Assembly (NCBI GenBank): GCA_903945325.1
Contig: CAJAVE010000345.1
Location: 1-43,448, forward strand
Source of the DNA: an uncultured beta proteobacterium
Lineage (GTDB): Bacteria; Pseudomonadota; Gammaproteobacteria; Burkholderiales; Burkholderiaceae_C
DNA length: 43,448 nucleotides
Direction: 5' to 3'
Shown: one piece after another, positions 25,695 through 33,210 of the stretch
How the letters are laid out: every line of letters starts with the position of its first letter
Numbering within the stretch: the stretch's first letter is position 1
Program-made: the position numbers and the translations under genes
Notes under the pieces: generated by a model
What the model saw: the letters and a program-made list of their open reading frames with translations, nothing else
The model's database searches: none
What the model was told of the DNA's origin: nothing

Positions 25695-27278
25695 ATGATC
25701 AAAAAATTTATTGATAACCTGATAAGTAAATCGTCCGACGCACTGTCGCGCAAAAAACCCAAGTTCGGCAAGCGCGTCGACCTGCCGGTGCAAACCCATG
25801 GCATTGACCCGAATCTGGTGGACGAGCGCGCCATTCATGTCGTTCGCACGTTGCACGAGGCCGGTTTTGAGGCCTATGTGGTGGGTGGTGCGGTGCGCGA
25901 CCTGCTGGTGGGCTTGCGGCCCAAAGACTTCGACGTGGCCACCAGTGCCACGCCAGAGCAGGTCAAGGGCTTGTTTCGCCGCGCGTTCATCATCGGCAGG
26001 CGGTTTCGCATTGTCCATGTGGTTTACGGCCGTGGGCGCGAACACGAAGTCATCGAGGTGTCGACCTTTCGCGCCTATCTCGACAACGCAGCAGCCGAGC
26101 AGGTGGCGGGCAACGAGAAGACCAGCAGGAGCGAGCTGGCTGGCATGAAGCACGCCGTCGATTCAACCGGTCGTGTGCTGCGTGACAACGTCTGGGGTCC
26201 GCAGGAAGAAGACGCGGTGCGCCGCGACTTCACCATCAACGCCATGTATTACGACCCGCAGACCCAGGTGGTGGTGGACTACCACAATGGCTTCAAGGAC
26301 GTGAAGAATCGCGTCATCCGCATGATTGGGGACCCGGCGACGCGGTACCGGGAAGACCCGGTACGTATCATCCGTGCCGTGCGCTTTGCAGCCAAACTCA
26401 GCCCGCTGGGGTTTGAGCTGGAAAAGAAGACAGCAGCACCTCTGGTGCAGTCGCAGGAACTGTTGGCCGACGTGCCGCAAAGCCGCCTGTTTGACGAAAT
26501 GCTCAAACTTTTGCAAACCGGCCATGCCCTGGCCTCGATTGAGCAGTTGAAAAAGTTGGGCATGGCGCGCGGAATTTATCCTTTGCTGGATGTCGTGGTG
26601 GAGCGTGCAGAGCAACCCTTTGTGAGCGCCGCTCTCAAGGACACCGACCGGCGCGTTGGCGAAGACAAACCGGTGGCACCCAGCTTCCTGCTGGCGTGCG
26701 TTCTGTGGGCTGATGTGCGTGACGGCTGGGCGCGCCGTCTGGAGCAGCACCAGCACTCCCATCCGGCCCTGATGGATGCGATTGATGATGTGTTTCATTC
26801 GCGCATTGGGGACGTGTCGGGTGGCGGCAAGCTGGCTAGCGACATGCGCGAAATCTGGGTCATGCAGCCGCGCTTTGAGAAGCGGGTCGGCAGCGTCCCT
26901 TTTGGCCTGGTGGATCAGGCACGCTTTCGGGCTGCTTTTGATTTCATGCGCTTGCGCGCCGATATTGGTGAAGTGGAAGAGGTGCTGGCCGACTGGTGGC
27001 AGGAGTTCAGCATGGCCGACGACAACTTGCGCCAGGACCTGGTAGACCAGGTGCGCGAAGAGCAGCAAAAACGCAAGCATGCGCCGCGTGTGCATCGGGT
27101 GCCCAGACCAGACTCGTCAGCACCTGCATCAGCGCCAGGTGCTGAAACGGCCGTTCCTCTGGCGGAGTCGGCTGCGGGTGATGCCGCTGCGCCGCGCAAG
27201 CGCCGTCGTCGCCGCCGTCCGGGAGGTGGTCCGGCCGGTGGCGCGCCAGGAGATGGCGGGGGCACTTCAAATAGTTGA
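25695..27278 (+). CDS. pcnB: Poly(A) polymerase I
   Basis: 527 residues of the class II nucleotidyltransferases. The head motif is G64-G65-A-V-R68-D69 with the metal-binding D78-F-D80, followed by the AAP-type FTINAMYYDP and RIIRAVRFAAKL, which separate poly(A) polymerase or tRNA nucleotidyltransferase. The basic N-terminus (KKPKFGKRVDLP, then HGIDP) and the long arginine-rich tail (RKRRRRRRPGG) mark it as PcnB rather than Cca. It adds A-tails that promote RNA decay. It is followed by folK, as in E. coli. Confidence 0.95.
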   Translation: MIKKFIDNLISKSSDALSRKKPKFGKRVDLPVQTHGIDPNLVDERAIHVVRTLHEAGFEAYVVGGAVRDLLVGLRPKDFDVATSATPEQVKGLFRRAFIIGRRFRIVHVVYGRGREHEVIEVSTFRAYLDNAAAEQVAGNEKTSRSELAGMKHAVDSTGRVLRDNVWGPQEEDAVRRDFTINAMYYDPQTQVVVDYHNGFKDVKNRVIRMIGDPATRYREDPVRIIRAVRFAAKLSPLGFELEKKTAAPLVQSQELLADVPQSRLFDEMLKLLQTGHALASIEQLKKLGMARGIYPLLDVVVERAEQPFVSAALKDTDRRVGEDKPVAPSFLLACVLWADVRDGWARRLEQHQHSHPALMDAIDDVFHSRIGDVSGGGKLASDMREIWVMQPRFEKRVGSVPFGLVDQARFRAAFDFMRLRADIGEVEEVLADWWQEFSMADDNLRQDLVDQVREEQQKRKHAPRVHRVPRPDSSAPASAPGAETAVPLAESAAGDAAAPRKRRRRRRPGGGPAGGAPGDGGGTSNS

Positions 27279-27285
27279 CAGTGCT

Positions 27286-27753
27286 ATGCGCCAGCCGGTA
27301 ACCGCCTACCTGGGTCTGGGAGCCAACCTGGGGGATGCGCGCGGCGCGCTGGATTTTGCCATGCAGCAGTTGGGGCAAACCCCCGGCATTGACGTAACCG
27401 CACGTTCGGCCTACTACCGCACCTCACCGATTGAATCCAGCGGCCCGGATTACATCAACGCAGTCGCTCAGGTGGTGACGCAATTGACGGCGCCGCAGTT
27501 GCTGAACTGTCTGCATGCGATAGAAGCACAGGTGGGGCGCGCACGACCCTATCGCAATGCGCCACGAACGCTGGATCTGGATATTCTGTTGTACGGCGAA
27601 GGGCGCATTGCCAGTCCGGCATTGACCATTCCGCACCCGCGCATGGGCGCGCGCGCGTTTGTGCTGGTTCCGTTGGCCGAGATTGCGCCCCAGTGTGTGG
27701 CACTAATGCAGCTTGATGGAGTCAGGGGGCAGGCCATTGAACGACTCCTCTAG
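27286..27753 (+). CDS. folK: 2-amino-4-hydroxy-6-hydroxymethyldihydropteridine pyrophosphokinase
   Basis: 155 residues, matching the usual 160. HPPK moves pyrophosphate from ATP to the pterin in folate synthesis. Seen: YLGLGANLGD at residues 8-17, the loop YYRTSPIESSGPDYINAV, and the signature NAPRTLDLDILLYG with D97 and D99 binding magnesium. It starts eight bases after pcnB and its end overlaps the possible start of the SulP gene. Confidence 0.96.
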   Translation: MRQPVTAYLGLGANLGDARGALDFAMQQLGQTPGIDVTARSAYYRTSPIESSGPDYINAVAQVVTQLTAPQLLNCLHAIEAQVGRARPYRNAPRTLDLDILLYGEGRIASPALTIPHPRMGARAFVLVPLAEIAPQCVALMQLDGVRGQAIERLL

Positions 27754-29980
27754 TACCGGTAGCGGCGCAGGCAACGGCACGGTGCGGCCCCGGCAACACG
27801 TGCTGGCCGGTGACCTGTGGGGTGGCCTTGCGGCCATGTTGGTCGCGCTGCCATCGGCTATTGCATTTGGTGTGGCAATCGTGGCGCCCTTAGGCGGATC
27901 TCTGGGTGCTCAAGGCGCTGTCGCAGGCATTCTGGGTGCTACCGCCTTGGGCTTGGTGGCCCCTTTGGTCGGTGACCGCACACGGTTGATTACAGCGCCC
28001 TGTGCACCTGCCGCCGCCGTCTTGTCGGCATTGGCTGCTGGTTTTGCGCAGGGCGGCATGCCGGCTGAAAAGGCGCTGCTTTTATTGGGACTGATTGGCC
28101 TTTTTGCGGGGCTCATTCAGATAGCGCTGGGCCTGACGGGCATTGGCAAGTTGATCAAGTTCATCCCGTTTCCGGTTGTCAGCGGGTACCTCAGTGGCGT
28201 GGGCTTGATCATCGTTGGCAGTCAGATCCCCAAATTTCTGGGCGTGCCGGGTGCGGATGGTTTGCTGGCCGCACTGGCTCATCCGTCGCTGTGGGTCTGG
28301 CAAAGTTCTGTCGTTGGGGCGGTGGTTGTAGCGGCCATGTTGTGGATGCCTTTTGTGACAAAAGTGGTGCCCGCCACCGTTCTTGCGTTGGTGTGCGGCC
28401 TGGCTTGCTATGGGGTTTTGGGTTGGTTTGATCCGGGTTTGCTGGTTGTACAGCACAACCCCTTGCTCGTCGGTCAATTGACGGACGGTGGAGTTGACCT
28501 GCTGGATACCTTGGGTTTTCGCATGCCGGGGATGGACGTCTTTTCATTGCCCACTCTGTTGCAAGTTGCCGTACCGGCCTTGACGCTGGCGGTGCTGTTG
28601 TCGATTGATTCGCTCAAGACCTGTCTGGTGATTGATGCACTGACCAACACCAGCCATGACGCCAACCGCGAGCTGATCGGACAGGGCGTGGGCAATATGG
28701 CATCGTCGCTGGCCGGGGGGATTCCGGGTGCAGGCACCATGGGTGCTTCGCTGATCAATATTTCAAGTGGTGGCACGACGCGTATGTCGGGCTTTGTGAC
28801 CGGTGTTGCGTCCCTGTTGGCCCTGGTTTTCCTGGCGCCGCTGATTGCCTGGGTACCAGTGGCAGCATTGGCAGGCATTTTGATTGTTACCGGCTTTCGG
28901 ATGATTGACCGGCACAGCCTCGAGTTCTTCTACACGCCGGCTACCCGGCTGGACTTTTTGGTGATTCTGTCGGTCATTCTGGTGGCGATTTTTGGCAACT
29001 TGATTGCGGCCTCCGGCGTGGGGGTGGCTCTGGCCATTCTGCTTTTCATACGGGAGCAGACGCGCAGTTCTGTGGTACGCAAACGCACCGAAGGCTCGGC
29101 CATTTTCGCCCGCCGCCACAACGGTCCCAGTCCGACGGTCCCGGCAGACTCCAAGGCCAATGACTCGGTGGTTTTCGAACTGCAGGGCAGTTTGTTCTTC
29201 GGCACTGCCAGCCAGCTGCATGCTGCGCTGGAGCCAGAAACGGCCGCGCACAAATATGTCATTTTGAGTATGCGCCGCGTGCAGTCACTCGATGTCACAG
29301 CAACCCATGTGCTGGAACAAATCAAGGACCAGCTGGAGAAAAACGACGGATACCTGGTTTTTTGCGACATTCCCAAAGACCTGCCCAGTGGCCTGAAGAT
29401 GAAACGCTTTCTGAAGGACACCGGCGTGGTGCGACCCACAAGCAAGGCATTTGCCTTTCGACAACTTGAAGATGCCCTCCAATGGGTGGAGTCCCGTGAG
29501 CTGCCGCAGCATCCCGAACGGGAGCCCATGCTCGCGGTCACTGTCGATTTGTCTGCCATGCCGCTGCTGGCGCATGCCAATGTGCACGACATGGATGCCC
29601 TGCAGGCGCTGGTATCGACGCGCAGCATACGTTCAGGCAAGAAACTCTTCAAGCCGGGTGGTGGCGATGACGCCCTGTATCTGATTCGCAGTGGCCTGGT
29701 GCAGGTACTGGCATCGGTGCAAAAAAAGCAGGATTTTGAGTTGGCAAAGCTTGGCCCCGGCGACGTGCTGTGCAGCAATGGATTTCTCCAGTGCCAGTCT
29801 CCCGCACTGGAGGCCGTTGCGGTCACGGACGCGGAGGTCTATGTGGTGTCGCGTGCTGCGCTGGATGCATTGGCCGCCGAGCATGGTGCGGTGGCCACTG
29901 CATTGATGGCCGGAAGTGCCCGCAATTTGACCCTTCAACTGGCAAGTGCGATGGAAAACATGCTGGCCTTGCAGGCTTAG
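27716..29980 (+). CDS. SulP-family anion transporter with STAS and cyclic-nucleotide-binding domains
   Basis: About 754 residues from the ATG; a TTG at 27737 behind a GGGGG-CAGG stretch is an equally plausible start. Residues 20-430 are the SulP membrane domain (LWGGLAAMLVALPSAIAFG, ITAPCAPAAAVLSA, and the STAS-proximal GNLIAASGVGVALAILLFIRE). A STAS domain spans about 483-590 (VVFELQGSLFFGTASQL; MRRVQSLDVTATHVLEQI). From about 617 there is a Crp-like cyclic-nucleotide-binding fold (IRSGKKLFKPGGGDDALYLIRSG). Transport is of sulfate, bicarbonate or similar anions; which one is not readable. The triple fusion suggests control by a nucleotide ligand. It overlaps folK by up to 38 bases. Confidence 0.93.
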   Translation: MESGGRPLNDSSSTGSGAGNGTVRPRQHVLAGDLWGGLAAMLVALPSAIAFGVAIVAPLGGSLGAQGAVAGILGATALGLVAPLVGDRTRLITAPCAPAAAVLSALAAGFAQGGMPAEKALLLLGLIGLFAGLIQIALGLTGIGKLIKFIPFPVVSGYLSGVGLIIVGSQIPKFLGVPGADGLLAALAHPSLWVWQSSVVGAVVVAAMLWMPFVTKVVPATVLALVCGLACYGVLGWFDPGLLVVQHNPLLVGQLTDGGVDLLDTLGFRMPGMDVFSLPTLLQVAVPALTLAVLLSIDSLKTCLVIDALTNTSHDANRELIGQGVGNMASSLAGGIPGAGTMGASLINISSGGTTRMSGFVTGVASLLALVFLAPLIAWVPVAALAGILIVTGFRMIDRHSLEFFYTPATRLDFLVILSVILVAIFGNLIAASGVGVALAILLFIREQTRSSVVRKRTEGSAIFARRHNGPSPTVPADSKANDSVVFELQGSLFFGTASQLHAALEPETAAHKYVILSMRRVQSLDVTATHVLEQIKDQLEKNDGYLVFCDIPKDLPSGLKMKRFLKDTGVVRPTSKAFAFRQLEDALQWVESRELPQHPEREPMLAVTVDLSAMPLLAHANVHDMDALQALVSTRSIRSGKKLFKPGGGDDALYLIRSGLVQVLASVQKKQDFELAKLGPGDVLCSNGFLQCQSPALEAVAVTDAEVYVVSRAALDALAAEHGAVATALMAGSARNLTLQLASAMENMLALQA

Positions 29981-29991
29981 CGATGCTAAGC
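29975..29991 (+). other. Inverted repeat over the SulP stop codon
   Basis: GCTTAGC-GAT-GCTAAGC is a perfect 7-base stem whose first arm contains the TAG stop. No T-tract follows, so it is a weak terminator candidate at most; it could stabilise the transcript end or be chance. The chemotaxis gene starts 52 bases later. Confidence 0.3.
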
Positions 29992-30042
29992 TGTCAGGCA
30001 TAAGTAGCTGAGAGACAAGTTCCTTCCAATTGGAGCATCACC

Positions 30043-31602
30043 ATGGGTATTGACCGACTAAAAATTGCCACCAAATTGTGGCTTTTCATTGTGATCATCC
30101 TGACGCTCTTGACCGCCATTGCGGGAGTAGGGTTGGCACGCAGCGCCAGCATTCTGGCTGAGGGGCGTGCGCAGCAGACCGTCGCCTACAAAATGGTGCA
30201 GGTGGCAACCCGCTGGAATGGACTGACCGAGACCAATGCCACGCGCAATCATGCCATCATCATCAGCAATGATCCCGCGATTTCCGCTGCATTCAAGGAT
30301 GCGGTGACCGCGACCAGCAACGAAATTTCAGAAATGCAGAAGCAACTGGATGCACTGCCTCTGACCGACGCCGACAAAGCGCAATTGGCAAAAATATCCG
30401 ATTTGCGCAAGAGTGTGATTGCCCTGCGGGAAAAGGCGCGGGCCGCCAGGGCAGACGGCAAGGCCGATGAAGCGTTGCAAATTCTCAACGCCCAGTATCT
30501 GCCGGCGATGGCCGCTTATATTGGCGGACAAAAAGAGTTGGTCAAAATGCAGGAGCAACGCGTGATCGATGTGGGTGCCGACACCGAAAACCGGCGCCAG
30601 AACAACACCTATGGCATTTTGGTTGGTCTGGTGGTCATTGTTGTATTGATCTCGCTGGGAACTTTTTGGTTGGTACATTCCATCCGCGACCCGCTGGACC
30701 AGGCCAACGAGCTTGCGGCACGCATTGCGCAGGGTGACCTGAGCTCCAGTATCAGCACCACACGTGAAGATGAGTTTGGCACGCTGTTGCGCTCGCTGGC
30801 GACCATGAATGACTCACTGGGGCGTATGGTTTCACAGGTGCGCATGAGTACCGACAGCATTGCCACGGCCAGCGCCGAGATTGCGCAAGGTAATAACGAC
30901 CTGGCGCAGCGCACCGAGCAAACATCGAGCAACCTGCAGTCCACAGCGTCCAGCATGGATGCGCTGACGGCCACTGTGCAGCACAGCACCGACAACTCCC
31001 GTCAGGCGAGTGCGCTGGCGGCCAGCGCCTCATCGGTCGCCCAGCGCGGCGGGTCGGTGGTCACTCAGGTCGTCACCACCATGCAGGAAATTGATGCCAG
31101 CAGCAAGAAAATTGCCGACATCATTGGCGTCATTGACGGTATTGCCTTCCAGACCAACATCCTGGCGCTGAATGCTGCCGTTGAAGCGGCCCGTGCCGGT
31201 GAACAGGGCCGTGGGTTTGCCGTGGTGGCCAGCGAAGTGCGTAGTCTGGCCCAGCGCAGTGCAGAAGCGGCCAAAGAAATCAAGGGTCTGATCGACACGT
31301 CGGTGGGCAAAGTGGAGTCGGGTACCCGGCTGGTGACCGATGCGGGCGCCACGATGGAAGAAATTGTGCAATCCGTTCGACGCGTGGCCGACGTGATCAG
31401 TGAAATCACCGCGGCCGCTACCGAGCAAAGTAGTGGCATTGCCGGCGTGAATCAGGCCATCGGTAACCTGGACCAGATGACGCAGCAAAACGCGGCCTTG
31501 GTGGAGGAAAGCGCCGCCGCTGCCGAAAGTTTGCGTGAGCAGGCGGACAGGATGAAGGAGGCGGTGGCCGTGTTCCGGGTTGCACCGCGCCACTCAGCCT
31601 GA
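30043..31602 (+). CDS. Methyl-accepting chemotaxis protein with periplasmic four-helix-bundle sensor
   Basis: 519 residues. One membrane helix near the N-terminus ([21 protein letters not shown]) and a second at about 190-210 enclose a helical ligand-binding domain of the Tar/4HB type. A HAMP domain ([19 protein letters not shown], about 211-262) and the MCP signalling domain follow. The signalling tip is [22 protein letters not shown] starting near residue 374, typical of Betaproteobacteria. The C-terminus lacks the CheR-binding pentapeptide NWETF. GGAG lies eight bases before the ATG. The ligand is unknown. Confidence 0.94.
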   Translation: MGIDRLKIATKLWLFIVIILTLLTAIAGVGLARSASILAEGRAQQTVAYKMVQVATRWNGLTETNATRNHAIIISNDPAISAAFKDAVTATSNEISEMQKQLDALPLTDADKAQLAKISDLRKSVIALREKARAARADGKADEALQILNAQYLPAMAAYIGGQKELVKMQEQRVIDVGADTENRRQNNTYGILVGLVVIVVLISLGTFWLVHSIRDPLDQANELAARIAQGDLSSSISTTREDEFGTLLRSLATMNDSLGRMVSQVRMSTDSIATASAEIAQGNNDLAQRTEQTSSNLQSTASSMDALTATVQHSTDNSRQASALAASASSVAQRGGSVVTQVVTTMQEIDASSKKIADIIGVIDGIAFQTNILALNAAVEAARAGEQGRGFAVVASEVRSLAQRSAEAAKEIKGLIDTSVGKVESGTRLVTDAGATMEEIVQSVRRVADVISEITAAATEQSSGIAGVNQAIGNLDQMTQQNAALVEESAAAAESLREQADRMKEAVAVFRVAPRHSA

Positions 31603-31615
31603 CAATGACACCCAT

Positions 31616-31633
31616 CGCTCGGTGAGCCGAGCG
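31616..31633. terminator. Possible terminator hairpin between the MCP gene and the RidA-like gene
   Basis: CGCTCGG-TGAG-CCGAGCG is a perfect GC-rich 7-base stem 13 bases after the MCP stop and before the converging RidA-like gene. There is no clear T-tract, so it may be a weak or factor-assisted stop. Confidence 0.45.
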
Positions 31634-31654
31634 CGCTAGTGAAGCGGCCAGTCC

Positions 31655-32110
31655 TCAGCCCAGTTCAGCAATCAGTTCGATTTCTACGCAGGCACCCATC
31701 GGAATTTGCGCCACACCAAATGCACTGCGCGCGTGTGCGCCTTTCTCGCCAAAGACCTGGCCAAACAGCTCACTGGCGCCATTGGTGACCAGGTGTTGCT
31801 CCGTGAAATCTCCAGTCGAGTTGACCAGCGACATGAGCTTGACGATGCGCTTGATGCGGTTGAGGTCGCCGGTGGCGGCGTGCAGGGTTCCCATCAGGTC
31901 GATGGCAATGGCGCGCGCAGCGGCCTTGCCTTCTTCGGTGGTCATGTTCTTTCCCAATTGGCCGACCCAGGGTTTGCTATCTTTTTTGGCGATGTGGCCG
32001 CTCAAAAACACCAGATTTCCGGTTTGCACGAACGGAACATAGGCTGCCGCAGGCACGGAGACGGGAGGCAGGTCAATGCCCAGGGCGGTAATAGTTTCAT
32101 AGATGTTCAT
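31655..32110 (-). CDS. RidA-family protein (YjgF/YER057c/UK114)
   Basis: 151 residues, somewhat longer than E. coli RidA. The family hydrolyses reactive enamine/imine intermediates made by PLP enzymes. Seen: the opening strand VQTGNLVFLSGHIAKKDSK, the LMSLVNSTGDFTEQHLV region and the final ARSAFGVAQIPMGACVEIELIAEL, which contains the conserved arginine and glutamate of active Rid proteins. The first helix is extended (IYETITALGIDLPPVS), as in the Rid subgroup that is longer than RidA itself. Its promoter region holds a copy of the dispersed repeat. Confidence 0.9.
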   Translation of the reverse strand: MNIYETITALGIDLPPVSVPAAAYVPFVQTGNLVFLSGHIAKKDSKPWVGQLGKNMTTEEGKAAARAIAIDLMGTLHAATGDLNRIKRIVKLMSLVNSTGDFTEQHLVTNGASELFGQVFGEKGAHARSAFGVAQIPMGACVEIELIAELG

Positions 32111-32135
32111 GTTCGCTTTCAGCTGATTTGTTGGT

Positions 32136-32178
32136 AAAAATTGCCTCTAGACCCCGTCAAATATGCGCAACCAGCTAT
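32136..32178 (-). repeat. Copy of a dispersed repeat, next to the transglutaminase stop codon
   Basis: Read on the minus strand this begins ATAGCTGGTTGCGCA and matches the copy at 40746-40788 at 34 of 43 bases, with 30 of the first 35. On its upstream side similarity may run another 11 bases (CTATTATTTAG), which would include the TAG stop at 32179-32181 of the transglutaminase-like gene. Confidence 0.65.
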
Positions 32179-33198
32179 CTAAATAATAGCGCCCATAAAC
32201 TGGGATTGCGACTGTGACTGGGACTGCGATGCGTATTGTGATTGGGATTGGGATTGGGATTGGGATTGTGACTGATTGGGTTCATGCGGCTCTACCGTCA
32301 CACCCACCGTGAGCGTGTGGTTGGCCCCGCCATGGATCACACCGCGAATGGGTGACACATCGGCGTAGTCGCGCCCCAGCGCCAGAGTGACGTAGTCCTC
32401 ACCAGGGCTGCCCCAGCCATCGCGGTCGTTGGTGGGGTCAAAGTCACACCAGCGTGTGCTGGCGCAGCCACTGGATGTGTCAGATCGTTCCGGCAAGTCC
32501 GGCAAATAGACCGAGACCCAGGCGTGCGACGCGTCGCTTCCCACCAGTCGCGCCTGCCCTGGCGCAGGATGCGTCAACAGGTAGCCGCTGACATAGCGCG
32601 CAGGCAGGCCGTAGGCGCGCAGGCAGGCAATCATGATGTGGGCAAAGTCCTGGCACACGCCCTTGCGCTGGGCCAGCGCCTCCAGCGCGGGGGTGTTGAC
32701 CTGGGTGCTTTGGCTCTCGTAAGTGAAGTCGCGGTGGATGCGTTGCATCAGGTCACGGGCTGCCGCCACCAGTGGAACGCCGGGCACAAAGCTGGGTCGG
32801 GCGTAGCCAGCAAAGTCCGGGTGGCGCGGTGCATAGGCCGAGGCAAAAACGAACTCGGCTGCGGAATCAAACGGCTTGTTGGCGCAGTAACGAAAACGCT
32901 CACGCACCTGCTCCCACGGCACTGTGCTCTCGGGCATGGCCGCAACCCGGGTGGACACCAGGCTGCGCGCAATCACTTTCAACTGGCTATGCGCGCTTTG
33001 TAGCGAGAAAAACTGGCGCGTATTACCGTATACATCCACCGTGGCAACCTGCTGTGCGGGCATGGGTGTGACGTGCAGGCTGTGGCTGAGCAACTTCTGG
33101 TTGGCGGTGTTCAAAGGTTGTAAATACGCTACGTGCTGCGCAATGTCCACTGGTGGCGCATAGTCGTAGCAGGTTTCGTGGGTGATGCGCAACTGCAT
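32179..33198 (-). CDS. Transglutaminase-fold protein with a Gln-Ser repeat tail
   Basis: 339 residues. An N-terminal beta domain (LRITHETCYDYAPPVDIAQ) precedes the transglutaminase-like core, whose catalytic triad is C182 in RKGVCQDFAH, H225 in DASHAWVSVY and D254 in CDFDPTNDRDG. In this prokaryotic group the fold is thought to act as a peptidase or amidase. The last residues, from Q309, are QS repeated, then YAS, then QS repeated, ending FMGAII, encoded by a hexanucleotide repeat. It starts 12 bases after the ATP-grasp/alpha-E gene and is cotranscribed with it; this pairing is known across proteobacteria. No signal peptide. Confidence 0.93.
   Translation of the reverse strand: MQLRITHETCYDYAPPVDIAQHVAYLQPLNTANQKLLSHSLHVTPMPAQQVATVDVYGNTRQFFSLQSAHSQLKVIARSLVSTRVAAMPESTVPWEQVRERFRYCANKPFDSAAEFVFASAYAPRHPDFAGYARPSFVPGVPLVAAARDLMQRIHRDFTYESQSTQVNTPALEALAQRKGVCQDFAHIMIACLRAYGLPARYVSGYLLTHPAPGQARLVGSDASHAWVSVYLPDLPERSDTSSGCASTRWCDFDPTNDRDGWGSPGEDYVTLALGRDYADVSPIRGVIHGGANHTLTVGVTVEPHEPNQSQSQSQSQSQSQYASQSQSQSQSQFMGAII
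32200..32274 (-). repeat. Hexanucleotide microsatellite coding for the Gln-Ser tail
   Basis: The coding strand reads CAATCC units (Gln-Ser) with variants CAGTCA, CAGTCG and CAATCA. On the plus strand, positions 32240-32268 hold 4.8 perfect tandem GATTGG units. Six QS pairs, QY, AS, four QS pairs and QF result. Because the unit is six bases, changes in copy number keep the frame and only alter tail length. Confidence 0.9.
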
Positions 33199-33210
33199 GG
33201 TGGGTTGCGC

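Noticed and set aside
32240..32268. Tandem repeat considered as a CRISPR array
   Set aside because: Six-base direct units without spacers, inside an open frame.
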